From NCBI RefSeq assembly GCF_900101905.1, contig NZ_FNAJ01000015.1:147254-211253 (forward strand): 64,000 nt of DNA. The letters run 5' to 3'. Below the pieces are notes generated by a model. That model was not told the origin of the DNA, ran no database searches, and was given only the letters and a program-made list of their open reading frames with translations. Below are positions 43,303 through 54,959 of this stretch, piece by piece; within the stretch, counting starts at the first letter, position 1, and each line of letters opens with the position of its first letter. Source of the DNA: Myxococcus virescens (lineage in GTDB: Bacteria > Myxococcota > Myxococcia > Myxococcales > Myxococcaceae). A program made the position numbers and the translations under genes.

Positions 43303-43923
43303 ATGACCGAAGGAAACGAGCAGTTCATTTCGGCGGACGCGCGGCAGCTTGCGGAATACAAAGAGCCCATTGGTGGCGGGAAACGCGACCGAAAGGCCTG
43401 CCGTGACGGCCTGCACGACTGGGAATGCAACACGACGGGCTGTGCGGATTGCTGGGTGCCTCCTTGCGAGCCCAATCGCAAGAAGGAGCAAGACGCTTAC
43501 GATGTCCAACACCAGGCAACCAGCCGCTCTCCAGATGAACGCAAGCGCGCGTACCAGGAGGGTATTCAGCAACGACTCGACCGGGGTGAGGATCCCGTCG
43601 GGCTGCAATTCGAACGTGATGTACTCAACAGCCTCGATGCCAACGACGTGCTGTTCTACAGCTACAGCGCACATTGCAAGAAGTGCCACGTCCAGGCGGA
43701 ACTCGACTTCGTCACACGGACTCACATCCTGGAGTGCAAGAACTCACCCAGTGGCTTCAAGCTGGACCAGATGAATGACCGCATCCTCCAGATTGCCGCC
43801 AAGTGCTTTCCCGGAAAGACCGTTGTCTGTGCCACCCGAGCTTCAAACCTGGAGAAATTGAACAACAAGATGAAGCAGTGGCGGAAGCAAACGAACTACG
43901 ACTTCGGCAGACTTGGTGTCTGA
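43303..43923 (+). CDS. Stand-alone PD-(D/E)XK nuclease-like protein, candidate T6SS effector
   Basis: 206 residues, ATG 43303, preceded by AAGAAGGC. The N-terminal ~95 residues are polar with a Cys-rich piece (DWECNTTGCADCWVPPC) that could bind zinc. Residues ~100-180 carry QFERDVLNSL (Glu104), HCKKCHVQAELDF (Asp135) and THILECK (Glu144-x-Lys146). This order fits the restriction-endonuclease fold. The next gene is a candidate immunity protein and PAAR-like, DUF2169 and TIGR02270 genes follow, so it is probably delivered by T6SS. No PAAR or signal peptide is fused. Confidence 0.6.
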   Translation: MTEGNEQFISADARQLAEYKEPIGGGKRDRKACRDGLHDWECNTTGCADCWVPPCEPNRKKEQDAYDVQHQATSRSPDERKRAYQEGIQQRLDRGEDPVGLQFERDVLNSLDANDVLFYSYSAHCKKCHVQAELDFVTRTHILECKNSPSGFKLDQMNDRILQIAAKCFPGKTVVCATRASNLEKLNNKMKQWRKQTNYDFGRLGV

Positions 43924-43935
43924 CCTGGATGCCCC

Positions 43936-44580
43936 ATGAAACGCCCAGAAATGGTGGCCACCTTCGGACCCGTCGACCTCGGCATCGAAGCGCTCGCTCG
44001 TCGATGGCTCGACATCCTGCTCCAACAGGAAGGCTGCGCCCTGACGGCATATTTCGCGCGCCTGGAGCGCGATGAGGACGCTGGAGAGTACGACTTCGCC
44101 GACGAAACCCTGGACCTCTCAGGACGGGAAGATCTCGAAAGGAGAATCTCCAGACATGGCGGTGGGCTCTGGTCCTGTCGCGTTCCCCTGGGGTTCGCCA
44201 ACGCGGATGTTTACTCCGCCATGTTCAGCCCTCCTGAACAGCCTCGACAGACGACGCTCCACCTGCAAATCGAGTCGAGCATCACCCGCTTCACCGAGGA
44301 ACAACCAGAGACCCGAGAGCCCTTCACCGCGTTTCTCGTGAGGGTGGCGCACCAAATCGGCGCACCATGGTTCATTGCAGGGCTACACCTCCCCATGCGC
44401 CCGGTGACACGCGAGACCTTCCTCCAAGGAGGAGGACCGCACACGCAGCCCTATGTCGTGGGATGGAAGCCAGACATCCTGGACGCCCGCCCACTCCTGC
44501 AACAATGGGGAGTTCGCCCCGAGGAGGTCCAACATTCTGTTCTGGGCTACTCCGTCGTGACCCGCTTTCCTTCTCGATAG
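43936..44580 (+). CDS. Candidate immunity protein to the 43303 nuclease
   Basis: 214 residues, ATG 43936, only 12 bases after the nuclease stop. It is soluble, acidic to neutral, with no signal or TM segment. Distinct strings are EGCALTAYFARLERDEDAGEYD, TLHLQIESSITRF and WFIAGLHLP. I do not recognise the family. The immunity role is inferred only from position: it directly follows a toxin-like gene and precedes the cargo genes. Confidence 0.5.
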   Translation: MKRPEMVATFGPVDLGIEALARRWLDILLQQEGCALTAYFARLERDEDAGEYDFADETLDLSGREDLERRISRHGGGLWSCRVPLGFANADVYSAMFSPPEQPRQTTLHLQIESSITRFTEEQPETREPFTAFLVRVAHQIGAPWFIAGLHLPMRPVTRETFLQGGGPHTQPYVVGWKPDILDARPLLQQWGVRPEEVQHSVLGYSVVTRFPSR

Positions 44581-44591
44581 GAGCAACGCTC

Positions 44592-45899
44592 ATGACCCAC
44601 GTCATGATGGACGTCATCGAGGAACACCTCGGCGAGGCGGGCTGGCTGTGGGGCATGAGGGAACGGGCCGTCGTGGCTCCAGACTATGACCTGTCGGACA
44701 CCTCGGAACTCGAGGAACGGCTCCTGGCCCATGTGGACGGACTCGTCGAAGGAGGCCCCTGCATCGCCGGCGGGATGCTACGCCCCGCCCTGGGGGAAGA
44801 AAACCTGGAGTTGGTGTGCGTCGCGGCCCTCGCGCTGCTCCAGACCGATATCGCTCCCGAAAACGTGCGTTCGCTTCTATGCGAAGTGGGCCCGGCGCAG
44901 CGCCCCTCGGTGCTGCGAGCGCTGGAGTTGTCGACTCGCACCGGACTGGACGACATCCTCCTTCCCCTGCTTCACCACGGAGCGGCAGACATCCAGGCCC
45001 TGGTGCTGGAGGCCTTGGTCTTCCGAGAGGAAGCCCCGTTCGAGGACCTGACTCGATACCTCACACACGAGAGCGCTCAGCTACGGCGAATCGCGCTGCG
45101 TGGGCTTTCCCACCCCACCTCCCCCACGAAGCACCACATGGGGCGCCAGACGCTCGCGGCGGCCTTGCCTGCAGACCCGCATGAAGCAGACATCGATGTG
45201 GGTCTGACGCTCGGCGACCGTCGTGCGTGGGCGAACTGCCAGAAGCGTCTACACGACAAGCTGGCGCCGCCCGGACGCGAAACGATGGTCCTTGCCGCAA
45301 TAGGGGGAGGCGATGTGGAGACAGCAGCCATCGTGGACCTCCTTCATCCCCCGGAGACGCGCGCGGGCGCCCTCTGGGCCCTGGGCTTCAGTGGCAGGCC
45401 CTTGGCCGCGGATGCCTGCCTCCCCTGGCTGGGCGACAGCGCGGTGGCGAAGCTTGCGGGCGAAGCCTTCAGCAACATCACGGGCTTGAAGTTGGAGGGT
45501 CCCTACGTACTCCCTTCCACACAGCCTCGGCAGGAGCCCGTGCCACTGGAAGAGGAGGACCTGGATGCGGATATCGCGCCCAGGCCCGAAGACGACCTCC
45601 CCCTGCCTCATCCAGAGGCCATCGCATCCTGGTGGCACTCGGAGCGCCATCGGTTCACGGATGGGGTTCGTTACCTTCTGGGCCACCCATTCCAGGGAGA
45701 GGTGCTTTGGACTGCACTGGAGAGAGGGCCCATGCGCCGACGACACGAGTGGGCGCGAGAACTCGTCATCCGAAGCGGTGGAACCCTGAACATTCCGACT
45801 CGCGCACTGGCTCACCGGCAGCGAGCCGCACTACAGCAGACCCGAAGCCGAGTGGCGAACCTCCCAACCGGCCCCTTCTCCCGGCTCAACTTCGATTGA
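44592..45899 (+). CDS. TIGR02270-family HEAT-like protein (cluster A)
   Basis: 435 residues, ATG 44592, 11 bases after the preceding stop. The protein is a run of short helices with HEAT-like pattern (LVLEALVFREEAPFEDLTRYL; LRRIALRGLSH; ALWALGFSGRPLAADACLPWL), then ITGLKLEGPY, an acidic linker, and a C-terminal WW...RF..G.RYL.G.P block. The same blocks appear in the cluster B copy (61586-62854). The family is known from T6SS-linked loci; it likely helps recruit or load cargo, but its function is unproven. Confidence 0.82.
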   Translation: MTHVMMDVIEEHLGEAGWLWGMRERAVVAPDYDLSDTSELEERLLAHVDGLVEGGPCIAGGMLRPALGEENLELVCVAALALLQTDIAPENVRSLLCEVGPAQRPSVLRALELSTRTGLDDILLPLLHHGAADIQALVLEALVFREEAPFEDLTRYLTHESAQLRRIALRGLSHPTSPTKHHMGRQTLAAALPADPHEADIDVGLTLGDRRAWANCQKRLHDKLAPPGRETMVLAAIGGGDVETAAIVDLLHPPETRAGALWALGFSGRPLAADACLPWLGDSAVAKLAGEAFSNITGLKLEGPYVLPSTQPRQEPVPLEEEDLDADIAPRPEDDLPLPHPEAIASWWHSERHRFTDGVRYLLGHPFQGEVLWTALERGPMRRRHEWARELVIRSGGTLNIPTRALAHRQRAALQQTRSRVANLPTGPFSRLNFD

Positions 45900-45903
45900 A
45901 AGC

Positions 45904-45910
45904 AAGGAGG
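45904..45910 (+). promoter_or_regulatory. Strong ribosome-binding site AAGGAGG deciding a TTG start
   Basis: AAGGAGG ends four bases before the TTG at 45915. There is no ATG in a suitable place before the conserved N-terminal residues of DUF2169, so the TTG is the likely start. Confidence 0.7.
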
Positions 45911-45914
45911 AGCC

Positions 45915-46940
45915 TTGTTCGAAACGCGCAACGAGACGCCCTTCGCCTCCGCCATGTTCCTCTTCCCGGACGAGCAAGGCATCGAGACCGTCTATGCCGT
46001 ATTGAAGGCCACCTTCGAAATTCACTCCCACGCGCTCTCCGTGGCCGAACTGCAGCGTCCCGTCACCTTGATGGACGAATACTGGACCGAGCCCGGAACG
46101 TCGAGCCTGCGGTATCCCGGCGAAGCACATGTGTCGAAACCAGGCACTGACGTGCTGCTCGTCGGGGATGCCCATGCTCCTCGAGGACGCCCGACTGGCG
46201 CCTGCCTTGTCCGAATGAAGGTCGGTCCCATTCACAAAGACATCCACGTTTTCGGCAACCGGACGTGGAGAGGGGGTCTTTTGTCGCCGGGCCCCACACC
46301 TCCCGAACCCTTCACCCTCATGCCGTTGACCTGGGAAAGAGCCTTCGGAGGAACGCATGACCTGGGAAATGGTCGAATCCTGGCCGAGCCACGCAATCCC
46401 GTGGGACAGAGCTTTCGAGGCAAGCGCAGCGGCCGGGAAATGCTCGGACGAGCGCTACCCAATATCGAAGACCCACGAGCGCCAATCGGGTCCATCTCCG
46501 ACGCTCCAGCTCCCGTGGGCATTGCGCCCATCGCTCCCGCCTGGGAGCCTCGTAGGAGCCGTGCTGGCACCTACGACGAGGTCTGGCAGACGCAGAGGGC
46601 CCCTCACCTTCCACAGGACTTCAACCCTGAGTTTCTTTGCACGGCCCCCTCGGGCCAATGGGTCCAACCAGGACTGAAGGGAGGTGAGCCCGTGGAGCTT
46701 CACAATCTATCCCCCCGGGGCCCGCAGCGCTTCGCACTGCCAACGTGCAAGGTCGAGGTCGAAGTACGCATTGATGGACATCCCAGGCGGCCACGCATGC
46801 ACCTGGAAACAGTCCTCCTGTCCCCCGGGGAGCAAAAGCTCTGTCTCACCTGGCGTGGCGCCGTGAACTGCGACAAGCAAGCATTGAGGGTGGAGCGTAT
46901 CCGCTTCTCTCTTCAGTCGATGACGAACGTCCAGGGATGA
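45915..46940 (+). CDS. DUF2169 domain protein (cluster A)
   Basis: 341 residues from TTG 45915. Typical DUF2169 strings: YAVLKATFEIHSHAL, EYWTEPGTSSLRYPGEAH, TDVLLVGDAHAPRGRP, TWERAFGGTHDLG and PVGQSFRG. The family is genetically tied to PAAR-like DUF4150 proteins in T6SS loci and is thought to act as an adaptor or chaperone for effectors. It is followed by the DUF4150 gene. A second copy is in cluster B (60545-61567). Confidence 0.88.
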   Translation: MFETRNETPFASAMFLFPDEQGIETVYAVLKATFEIHSHALSVAELQRPVTLMDEYWTEPGTSSLRYPGEAHVSKPGTDVLLVGDAHAPRGRPTGACLVRMKVGPIHKDIHVFGNRTWRGGLLSPGPTPPEPFTLMPLTWERAFGGTHDLGNGRILAEPRNPVGQSFRGKRSGREMLGRALPNIEDPRAPIGSISDAPAPVGIAPIAPAWEPRRSRAGTYDEVWQTQRAPHLPQDFNPEFLCTAPSGQWVQPGLKGGEPVELHNLSPRGPQRFALPTCKVEVEVRIDGHPRRPRMHLETVLLSPGEQKLCLTWRGAVNCDKQALRVERIRFSLQSMTNVQG

Positions 46941-46997
46941 ACCCGGCGGGGCGACACACCTTGCGACAGGAAAGAGGCTCCGTCAGAGTCACGGATG

Positions 46998-47003
46998 AAG
47001 GAG
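46998..47003 (+). promoter_or_regulatory. Ribosome-binding site AAGGAG favouring ATG 47013
   Basis: The AAGGAG hexamer lies nine bases before ATG 47013 and overlaps the upstream ATG at 46995, which it therefore cannot serve. Confidence 0.6.
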
Positions 47004-47012
47004 CCGCTGAAC

Positions 47013-47396
47013 ATGGGAACAATCCCTTTTGCCAATGGACGAGGCATTGCCACCGAAGATAGCGGGGGGCAGAGCATCGTCTTCCCCGATGTCTGCAAGA
47101 CGCCCAGTCCTGGTGGGCCTGTCCCCATCCCCTATCCCAACATCGGCAAGTCCTCGGACGCCTCGAAAGGTCCCAAGAAGGTCACGGTGAATGGGAAGAT
47201 GCCCATGGTGAAAGGGGCGCAGTACAAGCAAACCGCTGGAGATGAAGCCGGGACAGCGGGCGGCGGAGTCATGAGCGGCTCCACCCGAGGTGTCGCGGAA
47301 TTCATGCTCTATTCATTCGACGTGAAGTTCGAGGGCAGGAACGTGTGCCGCCTGGGCGACCCGCTCTTCCACAACAAGAAGAACACCATGGGCTGA
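47013..47396 (+). CDS. PAAR-like DUF4150 protein without toxin extension (cluster A)
   Basis: 127 residues from ATG 47013. GTIPFANGRGIATED, FPDVCKTPSPGGPVPIPYPN and GDEAGTAGGGVMSGS are hallmark DUF4150 blocks; the protein ends at NKKNTMG with no effector domain. It likely caps the VgrG spike tip, and cargo such as the stand-alone nuclease (43303) might bind it through DUF2169. In cluster B the equivalent protein (58404-59501) does carry a toxin-like extension. Downstream lies an unrelated convergent methyltransferase gene. Confidence 0.88.
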   Translation: MGTIPFANGRGIATEDSGGQSIVFPDVCKTPSPGGPVPIPYPNIGKSSDASKGPKKVTVNGKMPMVKGAQYKQTAGDEAGTAGGGVMSGSTRGVAEFMLYSFDVKFEGRNVCRLGDPLFHNKKNTMG

Positions 47397-47415
47397 AGCG
47401 GACGCGCGTCGTCTG

Positions 47416-48284
47416 TCAGACCTGCGCCTCCGCCTCCGGCATCCGGAACGACAGGCAGTAATAAAACGGGGCCACCTGCTCCTCGGTGACGTCGAACGCG
47501 CCGGGAGGCAGCAGTTCCCGGGGGCAGTGTGGATCCCACGAGTAGAACGTCATCGCGCGGAACGCGGCGCGCTGGAACAGCGAGGGCCGGAAGGCCGGGT
47601 CCATCTGCTCGTCCACGACCACCAGCGGCGTGCCCCGCTTCGCCACGCGCGCCATCTCCGCCAGGGCCCGCTCGGGTGCCCGGTAGCCGCCAATGCCTCC
47701 CACGTGAAACACCCGGTCGAACGACGCATCCGGGAACGGCAGCGCGTGCGCATCCGCCATCATCAGCCGCACGCCCGCATGACCTCCAGACCGCAGCCGC
47801 CGCTTGCAGTGCCTGAGCATGCCATCGCTCAGGTCCACGCCCCACACGTCCACGTCGAGCCCCGGCGGCAAGCCGTCACGCAGGAGCGGCAGGTTCGCCC
47901 CCGAGCCCACGCCCACCTCCAGCACCCGCACCGGGCTTCCGTCCTCGTGCGACGTCAGCGAGCCGAGCGCCACACGGCGCATGTACCCCGCGCGCATCCG
48001 CGCTTCGGAGACCGATTGAAACAGCGGTGTCAGCAGCGTCGTCAGCGGGTCATGCAACACCGGCAGCCCGTCGTAGATGACGCGCATCAGCCGGTCCGTA
48101 CCGCGCACCGCGTCCTCGCGATACAGCCGCGCCATGCCGCGCGCCACGCTCCACGCCTCGCCGCAGCCACCGCAGCGCAACCACCCGTCGCGGATGCAGC
48201 CCTCCGCCTCGAGCCCGTGAAACACCAGCGCCCCACCACAAGCAGGACATGCCAGCAACGTCACGTCCCCGACGCGCACACCGT

Positions 48285-48288
<4 letters not shown>
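47416..48288 (-). CDS. SAM-dependent methyltransferase with N-terminal zinc ribbon
   Basis: 290 residues; ATG 48288 overlaps the stop of the kinase gene upstream on the minus strand (ATGA). An N-terminal ribbon (CPACGG...CGGCGE) is followed by a class I methyltransferase core: SAM motif I LEVGVGSGANL, then GVDLSDGML and DAHALPFPDASFDRVFHV. The layout is like RlmA/UbiE-type enzymes; the substrate could be RNA, lipid or quinone. Translational coupling to the large kinase suggests common control. Confidence 0.85.
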
Positions 48289-51824
<3,536 letters not shown>

Positions 51825-51964
51825 CAGAGGGGGGCCGCCCGCCCCCGATGATAACGGGAACCCCTGGCGGCGGTAGGACTGATTCCAGACGCACCGTAAT
51901 CCCCGGCTCACCGGGCAAATAAGGCGAGCCTGGGCGGCAGGTCAGCCACTACCCAGGCGCGGGC

Positions 51965-52633
51965 TCAGCCCCCGCCGAAGACACTGGCCAGGCTGCGGCC
52001 CCCCTGCACGGCGCCGTAGATGATGACGGTGAAGTAGGTGAGCGACCCCACCGTCATCCCATGCCCCATGAGGATGAAGTAGCCGTCGCGCTGCAGGATG
52101 CCGATGGCGAAGAAGAGCGCGGCCAGCGCGGGCAACGTGTTGCTGAAGGGAATCAGGCCGAACGGCATCATCAGCAGCACGCCCGCGAAGAAGAGCATGA
52201 AGCCGTTGAAGCGGTTGGTGCTGGAGCCGTGCGTGAGCGCCAACAGCCGCGGCTTGCTCATCTTGTCCACGTACTTGGTGAAGACGTCCGCGCCCTTGTC
52301 CAGCGCCGGGGCCAGGTTGGTGCGCAGCAGCGGCTTGTCCAGCAGCTTCCGGGGCAGCCAGGGCGTCCGGTTGAACGTCACGCCCACGCCGATGAGGACG
52401 ATGAGCAGGCCGAACACCGTGGACACGCCCGGAATCGACACGGGCAGCAGGAAGGGGAAGGTCAGGATGCAGCAGAAGAGCAGCAGGCCCTGCTCACCAC
52501 ACGCCTGCATCAGCTCCCGCACCGTCAGGGATTCGGGCAACCGCGCGGACAGCGCGCGGAGGGTGGCGGAGAGCTGGGCATGGGTGTCCGAGAAACCCGT
52601 GGACGAAGAGGGGGTGGGCGAAGGCGTCGACAT
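51965..52633 (-). CDS. exoD: ExoD-family membrane protein (exopolysaccharide synthesis protein)
   Basis: 222 residues from ATG 52633. A polar N-terminus (TFSDTHAQL-like) leads to LLLFCCILTFPFLLPVSIPGVSTVFGLLIVL and NRTPWLPRKLL, which match ExoD. Four or so TM segments follow. ExoD affects polysaccharide production and alkaline tolerance in rhizobia; how it acts is not known. It may bear on myxobacterial EPS, but no polysaccharide genes are adjacent. The symbol reflects the family. Confidence 0.85.
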   Translation of the reverse strand: MSTPSPTPSSSTGFSDTHAQLSATLRALSARLPESLTVRELMQACGEQGLLLFCCILTFPFLLPVSIPGVSTVFGLLIVLIGVGVTFNRTPWLPRKLLDKPLLRTNLAPALDKGADVFTKYVDKMSKPRLLALTHGSSTNRFNGFMLFFAGVLLMMPFGLIPFSNTLPALAALFFAIGILQRDGYFILMGHGMTVGSLTYFTVIIYGAVQGGRSLASVFGGG

Positions 52634-52669
52634 TTCAGGCCGTCACTAGCACGGCCTCCCCGTCAATGC

Positions 52670-53212
52670 TCAGCTCCAAGCGATGTCGTACACCGCCTCC
52701 TCGCCCTCCCTCCGGACAATCTGGACCGAGGGGTGCTTGGCCCCGCTGGCCTCCAGCCCCGCCAGGAAGAGCCCCACGTAGAAGCCCGCCACCACCACGG
52801 GCCGGCACGTCAGCTCATACCGGGTGGGCCCCCGCTGCTCCATGTGCGTTTCCAGATAGTTGGTGCCCGTGCGCAGGTTGCGCGTCATCCGCGCCAGCAT
52901 GCGCTGCGGCCCCAGGAGCCGCACGGTGCCTAGCAGCGCGCTGCCGATGAGCGTGGAGCTGAAGCCCTCCACGAAGCGCCGCCCCACCACCGCGGCGGCC
53001 TCGTCCAAGGGCGCCTCCGGTGCCAGCGTGGCCGCGGCGACCTTCAGCGCGGCCACCCAGACTTTCAAGGGATAGGCCAGGGCCAGCGAGCCTCGCGCAT
53101 CGAGGCCCGCCTCACGCAGACGGCCCACGCACGCGTCATCCAGGTCATCACCCAAGGCGCGAAGCAGTCCCTGGAAGCTCTGCTGGAATACAAGGGGTTC
53201 GGGATTTTCCAA
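52670..53212 (-). CDS. DUF2378 (TIGR02265) family protein
   Basis: 180 residues from ATG 53212. FQQSFQGLLRALGD, LALAYPLKVWVAALKVAA, GRRFVEGFSST and ARMTRNLRTGTNYLE match the TIGR02265 family, a paralogous group nearly limited to Myxococcales. Function is unknown. Its presence supports the taxonomic placement. It is likely co-transcribed with the exoD gene 36 bases downstream. Confidence 0.85.
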   Translation of the reverse strand: MENPEPLVFQQSFQGLLRALGDDLDDACVGRLREAGLDARGSLALAYPLKVWVAALKVAAATLAPEAPLDEAAAVVGRRFVEGFSSTLIGSALLGTVRLLGPQRMLARMTRNLRTGTNYLETHMEQRGPTRYELTCRPVVVAGFYVGLFLAGLEASGAKHPSVQIVRREGEEAVYDIAWS

Positions 53213-53434
53213 GGCGCGGCAATGTATCGCCTGGAGGACAGGGCCTCAACCCATCGGGTGACTGTCTATCGATGGCTATTCAACACCCGGCTTGGGGCGC
53301 GGCGTGTGCCTCTTTCGACACGGAGCGCAACGCCGCGCTGGGCTCCCGCGACGCAGTGTGGTGAAGAGCCGACAGCCCGCGTCATCGCTCGGGCCCACGC
53401 GACGCGCTGCCCATCTCCACCGGAGTCCGCCCCC

Positions 53435-54091
53435 ATGAACACGCCCTCTCGTCATCTCTTCGTCGCTGGTGCCACGGGTGCCACGGGCCGCACGCTGATG
53501 CGACAGGCGCTGTCTCGCGGTGCGCCGCCTGTCCTCGCGCATGTGCGCCCCAAGAGCGCGGACAGTGACCTGGTCCGCCCCTGGCCCCACAAGGCCGTGG
53601 TGGAGCTGTCTGACGGTGAGACGCTGGTGGAGATGATGCGCGGCTGCACCACGGTGCTCCAGTTGATTGGCACCATGCGCAAGCGCTTCGGGTCGGGCGA
53701 CACGTATGAGACGAGCGACATCGGCACCACGCGGCAGTTGGTGGAGGCCGCGAAGCGCGCGGGGGTAGACCACCTGGTGCTGCTCAGCTCCGTGGGCGCG
53801 GGCCGGCCGGTGGGCGCGTACCTCAAGGCCAAGGCGGAGGCGGAGCGGCTGGTGCGCGACAGCGGAATCCCCTGGACCGTGGTGCGCCCGCCCGCCTTCG
53901 AGGGCGAGTACCACCACATCAACCCCGTGCTGCGCGCCCTCACCCGCCTGCCACCGCTGAGGAACATGCGGCCCATCCACCTGGACCAGCTCGCCGCCGT
54001 GCTGCTGCGCGTCTCCGAGCAGCGCGCGCCGCTGAACCAGGTACTGGAGGGCGACACGCTCTGGGCCGAGGTCGCTGCCGCGGGCGCCTGA
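53435..54091 (+). CDS. NAD(P)-binding atypical SDR (NmrA/UPF-like oxidoreductase)
   Basis: 218 residues, ATG 53435. LFVAGATGATGRTLM is the Rossmann glycine motif of atypical SDRs. VRPKSADSD, DLVRPWPHKAVVELSDGETL and LLSSVGAGRPVGAYLKAKAEAERL with the later VVRPPAFEGEY suit NAD(P)H-binding epimerase-like proteins. The Y-x3-K is shifted to YLKAKAEAE. It is probably a cytoplasmic redox sensor or isomerase; the substrate is unknown. Confidence 0.82.
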   Translation: MNTPSRHLFVAGATGATGRTLMRQALSRGAPPVLAHVRPKSADSDLVRPWPHKAVVELSDGETLVEMMRGCTTVLQLIGTMRKRFGSGDTYETSDIGTTRQLVEAAKRAGVDHLVLLSSVGAGRPVGAYLKAKAEAERLVRDSGIPWTVVRPPAFEGEYHHINPVLRALTRLPPLRNMRPIHLDQLAAVLLRVSEQRAPLNQVLEGDTLWAEVAAAGA

Positions 54092-54099
54092 GCCGTACT

Positions 54100-54320
54100 C
54101 CAGCGCAGGGCCTGTGGAGTACGTGTTTCAGCGCAGCGAGCCCCAGTTGTACATGGGGGTTGGAGCCACCGGTGAGCACGTGCCAGCCAAGCATGATGCC
54201 CCACAGGTGCCGGTACTGGGAGGGGTCCTGGCTGGACCACCAAAACAGTGGCGCGTTGGGGCGCTTGTTCATCTCGTGCCCGCCACGTGGTTCCGCTTGC
54301 GTCAACGACCGACTCAGGCA
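54100..54320 (-). pseudogene. Decayed coding fragment
   Basis: One minus-strand frame here has protein-like composition and strong G/C third positions (HEMNKRPNAPLFWWSS, DPSQYRHLWGIMLGWHV). It has no proper end and runs into the SDR gene on the opposite strand. I could not name the family. It may be the end of a lost effector or immunity gene. Confidence 0.35.
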
Positions 54321-54438
54321 AGACAGGAAGAGCCAAACATTCGCATCCGGCATCATTTTTCGATGCAAACGTTGATTGCGGAGGGCAGCGCGGCGAAAGG
54401 AGTACCACCAGGACTCACTGCGGACGATTGGCCCGCTA

Positions 54439-54711
54439 CTACTTGCTCTCGCGGTGGGGGCGACTGCAGTGGTCGTAGAGCGTGAATGGGAAGGATTCAA
54501 TCTCGTTCGCGCAGTGCTTCTGGATAGCCTCCTTGAGCGAGGCGGAGACACTCAACATGCTCCGCTCATTGCCAATCAGGGCCAACAGCTTGATGCCCGG
54601 GTGCTTCGGGCCCATCGGGATGCGAGCATCCTTCGGATAGAAGGGGCTCAACCGCTCGCCGAGGTTGGTAGAATAGGACTTCCTCTCGCCCCCCTCGCGG
54701 AATCGCATCAT
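54439..54711 (-). pseudogene. Truncated protein resembling Imm11-type immunity fragment
   Basis: 90 residues with LGERLSPFYPKDARIP, ERSMLSVSASLKEAIQ and IESFPFTLYDH. The pattern of a late strand after a helix (LSVSASLKEAI... IESFPFTLYD) recalls the central part of Imm11/DUF1629 immunity proteins, but both ends are missing. This is a weak match from memory. Confidence 0.3.
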
Positions 54712-54959
54712 TCAGTCGGCCCCTTGGGAGGGGAGGTGCCATGGCTCAGGAAGGTGGGACATCCATCATGCGAGTGCCGTCCCGCATACATTCCACCCTC
54801 CGGCAGCCGCTTCGAGCAGCCACCCACTGATGAACGGATAATTCCTGGCGAACTGAAGCGCTGTCCTCGTGCGTGGGGTCCGGCATGAGGGATGTCGGGC
54901 TCAAATGCTAATGCCACTCCTCAGGTCCCTTTTCGCGGGCGGACGACTCGGAGGACACA

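Larger units (their letters stand above)
54092..54959. other. Gene-poor region with decayed fragments, upstream of the SitA-like toxin
   Basis: 868 bases. Two stretches on the minus strand look protein-like but are not intact genes (listed separately). They suggest turnover of toxin or immunity cassettes. The promoter of the 54960 gene must lie near its right end; GGAGG is present before the ATG. Confidence 0.5.

Noticed and set aside
44367..44591. Upstream extension of the TIGR02270 frame
   Set aside because: It overlaps the immunity candidate gene in another frame; the conserved start of the family is at ATG 44592 (MTHVMMDVIEEHLGEA), as in the cluster B copy.
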